Shown: positions 52,148-59,533 of the stretch, in pieces
How positions within the stretch are numbered: position 1 is the first letter of the stretch
Layout: each line of letters begins with the position of its first letter
The notes under the pieces: model-generated
Database searches by the model: none
Told to the model about the DNA's origin: nothing
The model's input: the letters and a program-made list of their open reading frames with translations, nothing else
Source of the DNA: Arthrobacter sp. MMS18-M83
Lineage (GTDB): Bacteria; Actinomycetota; Actinomycetes; Actinomycetales; Micrococcaceae
Length of the DNA stretch: 64,000 bases
NCBI RefSeq assembly: GCF_026683955.1
Contig: NZ_CP113343.1
Location: 1,426,001 to 1,490,000 of the forward strand
Reading direction: 5' to 3'
Program-made: the position numbers and the translations under genes

Positions 52148-52381
52148 GCGCCCAGACTAGTCCCGTCGGGCCCCCGAGTGGGTCGCGCCCTGGGCTGACT
52201 TCGCCGTGGGGTTCATGATGCTCCAAGAACGCCTGCCCCGGCGCCTCTCGCACAAGAGGGATTCAGTTTTCCGGTGAGTGTTGAGAAACGGCCACCCACT
52301 TAATTAAATGGGTGTTGTTCGCAATTCATGACGCGAAAAGTGAAACTAATTTTCGAGGGGCCCGATTGGCACCAAATGTTC
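52148..52381. other. Non-coding interval upstream of the SDR gene
   Basis: A 20-bp palindrome with one mismatch (ACCCACTTAATTAAATGGGT, about 52293-52312) is the only structured element. The sequence is AT-richer than its surroundings. No gene seen. Confidence 0.45.
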
Positions 52382-52470
52382 CTAGTGGAAAGTGTTGGCA
52401 AACGTCCTTGACGAGCTTGACGGGCCGGACGCGCGCAAACCCAACCCCGTCACCGTCAGAACGTGGCGCG
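52382..52470 (-). pseudogene. Fragment A: 3' end resembling the ECF-receptor gene
   Basis: On the minus strand the frame ends GLRASGPSSSSRTFANTFH-stop. The last eight residues and the DNA AACACTTTCCACTAG match the 3' end of the ECF-type gene at 55232. The upstream coding part is gone: the open frame continues through a terminator hairpin and does not look real before about 52470. Interpreted as a degraded 3' remnant of a paralogue. Confidence 0.5.
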
Positions 52471-52529
52471 GAGCAAGATGTTGTCCACCCATTCGGCAGT
52501 TCGTAATCGATGACGATCCATCCGAAAGA

Positions 52530-52560
52530 TAAAGGGCCCTGCCGTTGGCAGGGCCCTTTA
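52530..52560 (-). terminator. Terminator of the lipoprotein gene
   Basis: A 14-bp perfect stem (52530-52543 with 52547-52560, loop GTT) is followed on the minus strand by TCTTTC. It lies 33 bases past the stop at 52594. Confidence 0.82.
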
Positions 52561-52593
52561 GCATATTTGGTTGCTGGTCTCCCATTTGAGAGG

Positions 52594-53169
52594 TCAGGAG
52601 TTTTTCACGGCTGTCGCGAAGTCTGCCGGGGAACCGCTGAACTTGGCACCGTCGGGAGCGAAAGGACTGACCTTGCCGTTGGCAACCTCAAAACGGCCGG
52701 AAGGGCCGCCGACCACATAGAACAGGCCGGGTTCGGGTTGTTTCAGGAACAACACAGCATTCTCGGAGATCTTGAACAGCGGGTCATCGGCGATCTGGTG
52801 GAGAACGCCGTCCACGGTGCCGCCCGTCTGGCGCACGGTCAGCCTGGCTCCGGCCGTCACAAGGTGGCCCGGGTCGTGGAGGACCTTGTCGACGGTGAAT
52901 TCAAAATCGGTGACCGGAATGGTTTTGATGCTGGATTGCGCTATTACCCGAGTGAATGTTCCCTGAACCGCCAACTTACTGTGGGCCTTCAAGTCCGCAA
53001 GATTGTTGTAGCCTTCGGCCCAACTGGCATCCATGCCTACCGTGGTGGCCGGGGTGTCCGCCGGACTCGCGGAGCTGGAGCAACCGGAAAGGCCGGCAAC
53101 CGCGGCACCAGCGATCATCGCCGAAACCGCACCGTGCACCAGCTGCCTCCTCATGGAATGAGTCTTCAT
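52594..53169 (-). CDS. Secreted lipoprotein of unknown function
   Basis: 191 residues from ATG 53169 (GAGAGG nine bases upstream; ATGs at 53178 and 53175 also in frame). The signal peptide ends in lipobox GLSGC (Cys near residue 30). The mature domain has strands and an LTVRQTGGTVDG motif (ADLKAHSKLAVQGTFTRV, FEFTVDKVLHDPGHLV), resembling small actinobacterial lipoproteins of unassigned function. Downstream of and codirectional with the matrixin-like protease gene (27 bp apart), so the two form an operon of extracellular proteins. Confidence 0.82.
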   Translation of the reverse strand: MKTHSMRRQLVHGAVSAMIAGAAVAGLSGCSSSASPADTPATTVGMDASWAEGYNNLADLKAHSKLAVQGTFTRVIAQSSIKTIPVTDFEFTVDKVLHDPGHLVTAGARLTVRQTGGTVDGVLHQIADDPLFKISENAVLFLKQPEPGLFYVVGGPSGRFEVANGKVSPFAPDGAKFSGSPADFATAVKNS

Positions 53170-53196
53170 TTTCATCATCCTCTCTGATCAACGCCG

Positions 53197-53772
53197 CTAG
53201 TACAGGGCGACGGCGCCGTTGGCGTCATCTTGTGTAGGAACATAGATTCCGCAGCTGTTCCGCGTGCCGGTGTTCGGGGTCATCAGGACGCAGCCATTGC
53301 TGTGGGACAGCCCGATGGCGTGGCCCAACTCGTGCGCGGCAACCCCTTGGATGGTGGCCGCTGAGTATCCGGACGTGTAGTAGTAATTCAGGTACGCGTT
53401 GGCATAGCTGAAGCAGTTTCCGGTCGAGCAGCCGTGCCACGCGTAATAGGTGATGCCGTCCCAGTCGACCGTGGAAGCGTACGCGTCATCGACGGTGAGC
53501 GCCCCGCCGCCGCTGGGTAGATAGATGTTGTCCGGGGCGGCATTCCACACCGAACGCCCGTTATTCCATCCGGTGATGTTGATGCCGTACATGTTCGCCT
53601 GGTATTGGACGGTGATGCTTGCGCAGCACCCGCTGGTTGGGGTGTTTTCCCACCGGACCCCTTCGAGGGTGTAAGCCTCTGCAGGGCTCGTACCAAGTGC
53701 TGATATCAGCAGTATCACCAACCCCGCGGTCAGCGAACTTTGCCCAAGTCGACGCCTGTTTCTGATTGTCAT
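53197..53772 (-). CDS. Secreted matrixin-like zinc metalloprotease
   Basis: 191 residues from ATG 53772 (GGAAGGGAAG upstream). Signal peptide: RNRRRLGQSSLTAGLVILLISALG...AEA. The zinc site HELGHAIGLSH near residue 145 is the HExxHxxGxxH metzincin motif, followed by CVLMTPNTG with the Met-turn. Four or more Cys suggest disulfides. Predicted to cleave extracellular protein. Adjacent to a lipoprotein and near the membrane-spanning ECF receptor, consistent with an exported-effector locus. Confidence 0.88.
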   Translation of the reverse strand: MTIRNRRRLGQSSLTAGLVILLISALGTSPAEAYTLEGVRWENTPTSGCCASITVQYQANMYGINITGWNNGRSVWNAAPDNIYLPSGGGALTVDDAYASTVDWDGITYYAWHGCSTGNCFSYANAYLNYYYTSGYSAATIQGVAAHELGHAIGLSHSNGCVLMTPNTGTRNSCGIYVPTQDDANGAVALY

Positions 53773-54249
53773 GAGCGCTACTTCCCTTCCGTAATAGGAA
53801 TGGGTCGTTGCGGGTTCTACGTATGGCGGGCGGATGGCACTGCACCCCGCAAAGGACAAAACCTCTCACGGAATTTGCCAAACAATCCCCCATAAGGCCC
53901 CGGCGCGCGCTTTGCAATATCCAGAATCGCGCCCGGTAGAAGGCCTTCCCATGCGGAGGGAATATGTCTCTAAACTTATGCTCTCGGTGAGACAACCGTG
54001 ATCATCAAGCCAGTGATTGCCGCCAAACGCACGCGCTTGGCCGGCTTCAATGCCCGAATCATTTCCCCCTCAATTCCCCCTTATATCTCCTTCAGATGTG
54101 AGATATGGAATGAGGATATTCCAGAGGACGCGGTCTTACAATAGCTGCAAAATCATTTCTCGGCATTGTGGCTCAGGGCAGGAGCCATCCGCAAACAGTT
54201 TCGACTAGATTCAGCCCGCAGTCTCATAGCAGTCACAGGGGGTGGGGCA
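53773..54249. other. Non-coding interval between divergent genes
   Basis: An ATATCTC/GAGATAT dyad (54083-54089 and 54100-54106) is a possible operator. The DNA is AT-richer around 54060-54130. No convincing gene. Confidence 0.45.
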
Positions 54250-54567
54250 GTGAAGCTTAAGGTCCTAATTGCACTTGGCTGCACGCTGGCGCTGACTGCA
54301 GTGGCAATCTATTCGTACTTTGAAGCCGATGGCTACAGAAATCTCATCAGTTTCGCTGTGGTCGCGTTCTGGCTCGCTATCGCCGCCGGGATCACGGTCA
54401 AGCTGATCCGCGCCAGGCGTGGACACAAGATCCGTGAAGCCTTCTCGCCCGTGGCTGGAGCGGCGGATACGTACCAGTCGCTCCTCCTGGGCAAGCCGAC
54501 GATGGCGGAGAGTGCAGAGGAAGCGGCGCAGCACACCACCACAGGCAAGTTCCCCACCGGCCCATGA
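54250..54567 (+). CDS. Small two-span membrane protein, 105 aa
   Basis: The GTG at 54250 follows GGGGGTGGGG. Two spans (VLIALGCTLALTAVAIYSYF and LISFAVVAFWLAIAAGITVKLI) precede a cytoplasmic tail RARRGHKIREAFSPVAGAADTYQSLLLGKPTMAESAEEAAQ. No family recognised. Isolated on the plus strand within the ECF mosaic; the next sequence after its stop is a 3' remnant of an ECF-like gene on the other strand. Confidence 0.6.
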   Translation: MKLKVLIALGCTLALTAVAIYSYFEADGYRNLISFAVVAFWLAIAAGITVKLIRARRGHKIREAFSPVAGAADTYQSLLLGKPTMAESAEEAAQHTTTGKFPTGP

Positions 54568-54588
54568 CTTTCCCGCCCTTCGGCGTGT

Positions 54589-54640
54589 CTAGTGGAAAGT
54601 GTTGGTGAATGTCTTCCGCCCCCACGGCGGAGCGAAGCGT
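54589..54640 (-). pseudogene. Fragment B: 3' end matching the ECF-receptor gene
   Basis: On the minus strand the bases from about 54616 to 54585 (ACATTCACCAACACTTTCCA then CTAGACACGCCG) are identical over about 32 nt to the end of the ECF gene at 55259-55228. They include the stop codon and the bases beyond it. The frame reads FAPPWGRKTFTNTFH-stop. No promoter or upstream domain is left. Confidence 0.6.
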
Positions 54641-54675
54641 TCGGGAACAAACCCGACGCGAAATCCGTGAGGAGT

Positions 54676-54819
54676 ATGCGCTCCCCAGCAGCGTATACCC
54701 TCCACGGTCAACTGGCGGACTCAGGTTCCACAGGGGACGTCGTGGAGTTCGTCGTATGCCGCTGCGGTGTAACGGGTATTGCCAAGGAACAGCTCACCGT
54801 ACGTTTCACTCCTTTATGA
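54676..54819 (+). CDS. Possible 47-aa protein with a CRC motif
   Basis: The ATG at 54676 is preceded by GAGGAG very close to the start. The product MRSPAAYTLHGQLADSGST...VVEFVVCRCGVTGIAKEQLTVRF has a CxC pair but no recognised family. It overlaps the end of the leftward secreted-protein remnant. It may be a real small gene or chance. Confidence 0.35.
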   Translation: MRSPAAYTLHGQLADSGSTGDVVEFVVCRCGVTGIAKEQLTVRFTPL

Positions 54820-55136
54820 GGTGTTGTTTCCGTTGGCGCACCAGTAACCGTAGGTGTTTGTGAACGAGCTCGCCGGACCCGAATACGCCGTCTTGGCCGC
54901 CACCTGGTTGTTGTAACTGAACCACGCGTAAAACCCCAACCACGAATCCATGTCAGCGGTTGAGAAGTTGTACGGACACGAGGTCTGGCTGCTTGAGATG
55001 ATCGCACCGCCATCCTGGTACACCCATACCGACAGTCCGCAGCCCGACGGGTACAGCATGGGAGCAACCAGTGGTCCTGACACTTGCTTCCCTTGGCGCC
55101 CACCGGAGCGTAAGGGGTGGTTGAAGCGGAAAGCAC
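54814..55136 (-). pseudogene. Truncated and frameshifted secreted-protein gene
   Basis: Minus-strand frame from about 55136 reads LSASTTPYAPVGAKGS, then the sense continues in a second frame as SGPLVAPMLYPSGCGLSVWVYQDGG...YGYWCANGNNTS-stop at 54814. It looks like the mature part of an exported protein (aromatic-rich, Cys pairs), missing its signal peptide and start. A one-base shift near 55084-55095 separates the two pieces. Its left edge directly follows the stop of another fragment at 55137. Confidence 0.5.
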
Positions 55137-55228
55137 CTAGACTCCAGCGGCGCGGATCTTCGCGTCTTGCTCGGCGACTTTCGGATCGTTCAGGTCCAGC
55201 GGCCCGCCTTTGACCGCAGCGCCCGGCG
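55137..55228 (-). pseudogene. Orphan 3' coding fragment after the ECF gene
   Basis: Beyond the ECF stop the minus strand encodes AAVKGGPLDLNDPKVAEQDA and KIRAAGV-stop in one open frame without any start. It looks like the end of an unrelated protein joined next to the ECF gene. Family not recognised. Confidence 0.4.
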
Positions 55229-55231
55229 TGT

Positions 55232-56884
55232 CTAGTGGAAAGTGTTGGTGAATGTCGTCGGGGCGATGCGCTGTCCGCTGAATTGATAGCTCAGCGTGGC
55301 GTGATCGGCACCGCTGGAGATCATGGCGTCCAGCCTGAAGTCGAGGCTGTGGGGGTCGATGGATGACGTAGTGCAGCGGATATAGCCAGACGACTGGTCC
55401 GGGCAAGTCCAGCCGGCTGGCGCAAGGAGTTTCCCGGGGACGAATGCTGCCTCGGGTGAAAGGCTGAAGAGCGTTTCGCCCGTGGTCGGCGTGCCATCGC
55501 CGTGGAGCGAGAAGGCCACGTCGATCTGACGTTCGGGCTGCCCTGTGCCTGGCTGACTGCCGAAGGAAGCCGAGACGGTTTGCGGGGGTGGCGCCGTCGT
55601 GGGGGAAGGTTGCGGAACCGGGGTAGTGGCGACCGTTGCGGAGGGTCGTAGAACAGGGGGTGTGACAACCGCTGCGGAGTTGATCGCCTTGGCCGTCTTC
55701 TGTGGCACAGGAACCGCCGCGGGTGCCGTCCTGTAAGCGATCGGCGCAGCAACGGGCGCAGGAGGCTCGGCCGCGGGCGGCTCGGGGGCCGCTATGGCGG
55801 GCGGGTCCGACGTCGGAACCGGGCTTGGTGAGGGTACCGACCGTATCGGCGCGGCTTCCGGCACGGTCCGAGGGGCCGCCGTCGCGCTGCTCGTAGCATC
55901 GGCCGTGACGATAGGCGCGGCCTGTCCGAGCCGGATGAGAACCCCTCCAGTCGCGAGGCCCGACAGGACCAGCGCGGCGATTGCCATCTTCCAGATGACA
56001 TTCCCCGACCGCTGTCCGGCTGCGGTCGGACCGCCGACTCCGGGAGCGAGAGCCTCCGGGGGAAGGTAACCAGCGGCCGCCGCCGGTGTGAAGGCCACCC
56101 CGGCAACCAGCGGGAAGACAACTGCCCGCATGCCTGCCTGGACGTCGTTCAGTTCCACCAGCACGGCCGTGCACTTCGAACAGGTCTCCAAATGGGCCTC
56201 GACCTTTTCGCGCGACGTACGTTTCAAGCCGTCGCGCGCATACTTTCCGAGCTGGCTTGAATACTCGAAGCATGAGTCGTCATTGGCCATGCTGATGTGG
56301 TTCTGCAAATAGGCCTGCCGAAGTCCCTCACGCGCCCTGATCGCCAGCGACGAGACGCCGTTGGGGCTCAAGCCAATGAAAAGCGCGGCCGCGGCAGGCT
56401 TCAGTCCTTCGATGTCCACGTGCCAGAGCACCGCCTGCCAGCGCTCCGGAAGGGATGTAAAGGCCTTCACCATGGTGCTGGACTCAAAGGCCTCAAGGAC
56501 CCTGTCCGCGTCAACGGCAACCGTGTCCAAACTGGATTCGTCGCCCACAGCCAGCGTTCGCTTGGCCTTCCGGTTCCGGTCGTGGGCAATTCGCCGCACG
56601 GCAGTCAGGAGATAGGAACGGAAGAACTGGGCCGGGCCCTTGCCCTCCGTGAGGGCCTGGAAAATCGAAGCGAATGCCTCGGACACGACGTCGTCGGCGT
56701 CACTGACATTGTCCGTTTGGGCGCGGGCAACATACTGGGCGGCTGCCCCATGTCGCCGGTAGAGGACGTCGAACGCCGACGCGTCACCCCCGCGCACCAT
56801 CGCCATAATCTTGAGGTCACTGCCGGATTCACCGACCAAGGCCACCCGCACACTATTCGACCCAAAGTCAGAATCCCTCTCCAT
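55232..56884 (-). CDS. Single-chain ECF sigma factor / anti-sigma / membrane receptor
   Basis: 550 residues. Sigma region 2 about 30-105 (FDVLYRRHGAAAQYVARAQT, ADDVVSEAFASIFQAL) and region 4 about 140-192 (LPERWQAVLWHVDIEGLKPAA, LSPNGVSSLAIRAREGLRQAY). Anti-sigma-type zinc finger His231-x3-Cys235-x2-Cys238 (AHLETCSKC). A membrane span at about 297-317. A Pro/Ala/Thr-rich linker to about 440. An extracellular beta-type domain to the end (FSLHGDGTPTTGETLFSL, CPDQSSGYIRC). This is the layout described for ECF52-like sigma factors with fused anti-sigma and outer domains. The start is supported by a duplicated 5' copy at 57441. Likely released from the membrane by a signal or proteolysis (inference). 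Confidence 0.9.
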   Translation of the reverse strand: MERDSDFGSNSVRVALVGESGSDLKIMAMVRGGDASAFDVLYRRHGAAAQYVARAQTDNVSDADDVVSEAFASIFQALTEGKGPAQFFRSYLLTAVRRIAHDRNRKAKRTLAVGDESSLDTVAVDADRVLEAFESSTMVKAFTSLPERWQAVLWHVDIEGLKPAAAALFIGLSPNGVSSLAIRAREGLRQAYLQNHISMANDDSCFEYSSQLGKYARDGLKRTSREKVEAHLETCSKCTAVLVELNDVQAGMRAVVFPLVAGVAFTPAAAAGYLPPEALAPGVGGPTAAGQRSGNVIWKMAIAALVLSGLATGGVLIRLGQAAPIVTADATSSATAAPRTVPEAAPIRSVPSPSPVPTSDPPAIAAPEPPAAEPPAPVAAPIAYRTAPAAVPVPQKTAKAINSAAVVTPPVLRPSATVATTPVPQPSPTTAPPPQTVSASFGSQPGTGQPERQIDVAFSLHGDGTPTTGETLFSLSPEAAFVPGKLLAPAGWTCPDQSSGYIRCTTSSIDPHSLDFRLDAMISSGADHATLSYQFSGQRIAPTTFTNTFH

Positions 56885-56935
56885 AACAATCCAGTGTGAC
56901 AGCAGAACGACAAATGTTAATCCCCCACGAGGGTC
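56885..56935 (-). promoter_or_regulatory. Upstream region of the ECF gene, conserved in the duplicate
   Basis: The 20 bases before the ATG (TGTCACACTGGATTG core) are conserved at 57442-57460. TTAACA and TGTCAC on the minus strand, about 15 bases apart, resemble an ECF-type AAC/GTC promoter, so autoregulation is possible. No Shine-Dalgarno sequence is visible. The rest of the gap to 57243 is AT-richer and contains no recognised element. Confidence 0.45.
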
Positions 56936-57243
56936 CTGGACATGTAATCAGATATGTAACGCGGGTGAAGTTTTCTATCGCCTGGCATTACTACTCCATC
57001 CCCTTCCCGGGTACGCAACAGGGCTCCATTGGTGATGCTGTCTCGAATTACAGAATGAATATGGATATTAAGGGACCCGTCGGGATGAAGTCGCCCGAAT
57101 CACTAAATTATCTCTAGATCAAGCGACCCTTTCGGGAAGCACCTTTATGTCTGGAATTTCAGACTTAGTAGCAATTTCCCCATATCGTGGCGTCCGTACA
57201 AATGATGTGCCGCGTAACACCGTCCCCAGTGCTACTTTGGAGC

Positions 57244-57456
57244 ATGCCTAGTTCGCTTGTTGAAGTTCGCCGGTATTACACCCCGGAAGAAGAGGTCGCC
57301 ATCATGGACGCCGTCCACGCGAGCCTGGTCTCCGCGTTCAAGATCCCGGAAGAAGACCGGTATGTCCGGCTCGTCTCTTACGAGCCCCACCGCATGGTCA
57401 ACGGCCCGGATGCAGGCCGGCAAGTCAGAATCCTGCTCCATGGCAATCTAGTGTGA
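57244..57456 (+). pseudogene. Tautomerase-family gene truncated by an ECF-gene fragment
   Basis: The ATG at 57244 begins MPSSLVEVRRYYTPEEEVAIMDAVHASLVSAF, then KIPEEDRYVRLVSYEPHRM, the first half of a roughly 130-residue tautomerase protein (catalytic N-terminal Pro present). After about residue 60 the frame runs into antisense sequence of an ECF gene start (QVRILLHGNLV) and stops at 70 residues. The second half of the protein is missing. Confidence 0.72.
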
Positions 57457-57465
57457 CACCAGATC
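57424..57465 (-). repeat. 5' fragment of a second ECF-receptor gene
   Basis: On the minus strand, GTGTCACACTAGATTGCC followed by ATGGAGCAGGATTCTGACTT matches the upstream region and first codons of the ECF gene at 56884 (MEQDSDL versus MERDSDF), about 38 of 45 bases identical. The match ends where tautomerase sequence begins at about 57423. Confidence 0.7.
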
Positions 57466-57508
57466 GCATGTGACTCGAAACTTGCGTTGGTCCCGGGCTA
57501 TGCCCTGA

Positions 57509-57865
57509 CTATTCGTTGTCCGGTTCCCCCACAGGCGGCTCCGGCGGCCAATCGACGTCGAGTTCGTAGCCCTCATGCTTGCGCAGATAGGCGGCGATGA
57601 ACGGGCAATGCGGAATGATCCGCTTGCCGGAGGCCACGACGTCGTCCAAGGCAAAGTGCGCCAGAACCTTGGCCAGCCCGCGTCCTTTGAACTGCGAGCG
57701 CGTCTCGGTGTGCAGGAAGTCGATGTGGCCCGGCTTGTCCATGAACTGGGAGATCACGGCCACTTCACCATCAACCAGAAGCTCGTAGCGGTGGAATTTG
57801 TCGTTCCTGACCGTTGTGACGTCCGGGCTGAACGACTCTGCGGTTGAATCCGTGAACTCAGTCAT
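57509..57865 (-). CDS. GNAT-like acetyltransferase (YjdJ type)
   Basis: 118 residues from ATG 57865, which overlaps the acyltransferase stop (ATGA); the frame further upstream is within that gene. The small GCN5-like fold has NDKFHRYELLVDGEVAVISQFMD, HTETRSQFKGRGLAKVLAHFALDDV (acetyl-CoA loop QFKGRGLAKVL) and IIPHCPFIAAYLRKHEGY, hallmark of the short YjdJ/GNAT_C-like subfamily. Acceptor unknown. Cotranscribed with the membrane acyltransferase. Confidence 0.9.
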   Translation of the reverse strand: MTEFTDSTAESFSPDVTTVRNDKFHRYELLVDGEVAVISQFMDKPGHIDFLHTETRSQFKGRGLAKVLAHFALDDVVASGKRIIPHCPFIAAYLRKHEGYELDVDWPPEPPVGEPDNE

Positions 57866-59208
57866 GAGTCGAGATTCGCACGTAAACCGTGCTCTGGCAA
57901 TGGCACCGTGGAGGCATCGGGAACAGCCGGGGAAGGGACTCCGGCCGGCACCCGTCCCAGCAGCAGCACCGCGAGCGCGAAGCACGCCGCTCCCCCACCG
58001 AGCAGGGTCAGGGTCAGTCCGTTAACAACGGCGTCCACCACGGGGATGAAGACCACGACGCCGGAAGTCACCACCGCGGCGTGCGCCCTGCCGCGCGCGT
58101 GGACGGCCGCCGTCGGGCGCTCTTCGAGCCTGCCGCACAGCAGTAGGACCGGCAACAAAAGTACGACGACGGCGAGCAGCACCAGAGGGCGGGCCCACCA
58201 CCATTCGGCCGTGCCGGCCACCGGCTTGGGGAAATCCGTGAGCAGAAGCAGCCCGGACAAAGCTGCAAGCAGTGGCAAATGCCACAGATAAACCGTCATG
58301 GACCGCCGGCCCGCCACGGCCACCACCCAGCGAATCCAACGCACCTGCGCCACCCATTTCAGGCCCGGGCGCAGCAACTGCAGTGTAGCCGCCTGCGACA
58401 GGCCAAGGAGCAGCATGCAGAAGTTGGGCGGATTCAGATCCACGATCATGTTCCCGGAGTAGACCCCAATTCCGGTCACGAATCCCAGCAGCAGGTTGCT
58501 GCCGACAATCAACCCCACGAACCAGCCCCGGCTCCGTCCAGCGAAGATGCCGTCGGCAATGAAGAAGCCGAATTGCTGGACAGCGCACCAGACAAAGAGC
58601 ATGTTGACGAAGGCGAGCATCGGAAAAGCGCCGCGCAATGAGTCGAGGGTGATCACCGCGGCCACCAATGCGCTGAGGGTCAGCCAGGGGGAATGCCCGT
58701 GCAGGCGGGCCAGCAAGGGAACACTGAGTTGAGTAGCAAGGTAGGCGGCTAGGAACCACAGGGGCATGCCGGCGCCGGTGCCGATGAGCTGGACCACCTG
58801 GGGGTCGACGCCCAGGAGGAGTGCTGCCCACAGCCCCACGAACATCGAGGCCAGCAGCGCAGTTGCCGGCCGGATGAGGCGCAAGAGCCGCAGTTGCGCA
58901 TAATCGACGCCGGAGCCGCCGCGCGCACGCAGCCGACGCCATGACTCCAGTCCCGTGATGCCGCCGAGGACGAAGAACAGCGGCATCACTTGGAACACCC
59001 ATAGGACGGGTTCGAACCAGTGCTGTTCCATGAGCGTATTTTCGGTGGTGACGGTGCCATCGGGGTGCAGGACCGGGCTGACCATCATGCAGTGCGAGAG
59101 GACCACCAGGATGAGGCAGAAGAACCGGGCCAGATCGATCACGGGATCCCGTGAGCGGCCGAGTGCTGCCCGGCCTGCGGATACCTTCTGTTGCCTCAAG
59201 AATCCCAT
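57862..59208 (-). CDS. Acyltransferase family 3 integral membrane protein
   Basis: 448 residues from ATG 59208 (GAGGAG upstream). About ten to eleven spans. Motif 1 DPVIDLARFFCLILVVLSHCMM places the conserved His in span 1. PLFFVLGGITGLESWRRL carries the conserved loop Arg. SMTVYLWHLPLLAALSGLL is the terminal YLWH segment. The family O-acylates exported glycans or lipids. No partner glycosyltransferase nearby, so substrate unknown. Confidence 0.92.
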   Translation of the reverse strand: MGFLRQQKVSAGRAALGRSRDPVIDLARFFCLILVVLSHCMMVSPVLHPDGTVTTENTLMEQHWFEPVLWVFQVMPLFFVLGGITGLESWRRLRARGGSGVDYAQLRLLRLIRPATALLASMFVGLWAALLLGVDPQVVQLIGTGAGMPLWFLAAYLATQLSVPLLARLHGHSPWLTLSALVAAVITLDSLRGAFPMLAFVNMLFVWCAVQQFGFFIADGIFAGRSRGWFVGLIVGSNLLLGFVTGIGVYSGNMIVDLNPPNFCMLLLGLSQAATLQLLRPGLKWVAQVRWIRWVVAVAGRRSMTVYLWHLPLLAALSGLLLLTDFPKPVAGTAEWWWARPLVLLAVVVLLLPVLLLCGRLEERPTAAVHARGRAHAAVVTSGVVVFIPVVDAVVNGLTLTLLGGGAACFALAVLLLGRVPAGVPSPAVPDASTVPLPEHGLRANLDS

Positions 59209-59293
59209 TGCACTCCTCTGCGAACTGCTGAGTCCATTGTCCGCCCGCTCGACCGCGGGAACCAGAGGGGCGGACGGGGAGTCGGCACCACAC

Positions 59294-59421
59294 ACGCTCG
59301 CTCACCTATGACGCGAAATCCCCTGACGCTCACTCACCTGTAACCGGAAAGGCCGCAACCCTCCTGCAGATGATGATCTGCAGGAGGGTTTCGTCTTTTT
59401 GCCCCAAAAGTGAGCGAGGGT
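59294..59421. repeat. Short repeats and hairpin upstream of the decarboxylase gene
   Basis: ACGCTC(G/A)CTCACCT units at 59294 and 59326 are 32 bp apart. An inverted relative (AAAAGTGAGCGAGGGT) lies at 59406-59421. A 15-bp perfect hairpin (59357-59371 with 59376-59390) is followed by TCGTCTTTTT, terminator-like on the plus strand though no rightward gene precedes it. Related sequence recurs at 62503-62630. Confidence 0.55.
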
Positions 59422-59533
59422 CTGGTTCGCCTGCATCTGGAAACCCAGACGGCAACCCCAACAATTGCCCTGCGGTGCGGCGAATCCCGGCGTTTAGTAG
59501 AGAGTGCTATCAATCCATGACAAAGGAGTCATC

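Noticed and set aside
52382-52585. A complete 67-aa gene on the minus strand
   Set aside because: Its 5' half runs through the terminator hairpin of the lipoprotein gene and has no ribosome site. Only the 3' end resembling the ECF gene seems meaningful.
55137-56273. A 378-codon leftward open frame overlapping the ECF gene
   Set aside because: Most of it is the ECF gene in another frame. Only its last 31 codons, beyond the ECF stop, look protein-like, and they are listed as a fragment.
56896-57117. A 73-codon rightward open frame upstream of the ECF gene
   Set aside because: It has no recognisable features and overlaps the ECF promoter. The AT-rich composition explains it poorly, but no family or conserved start was seen.
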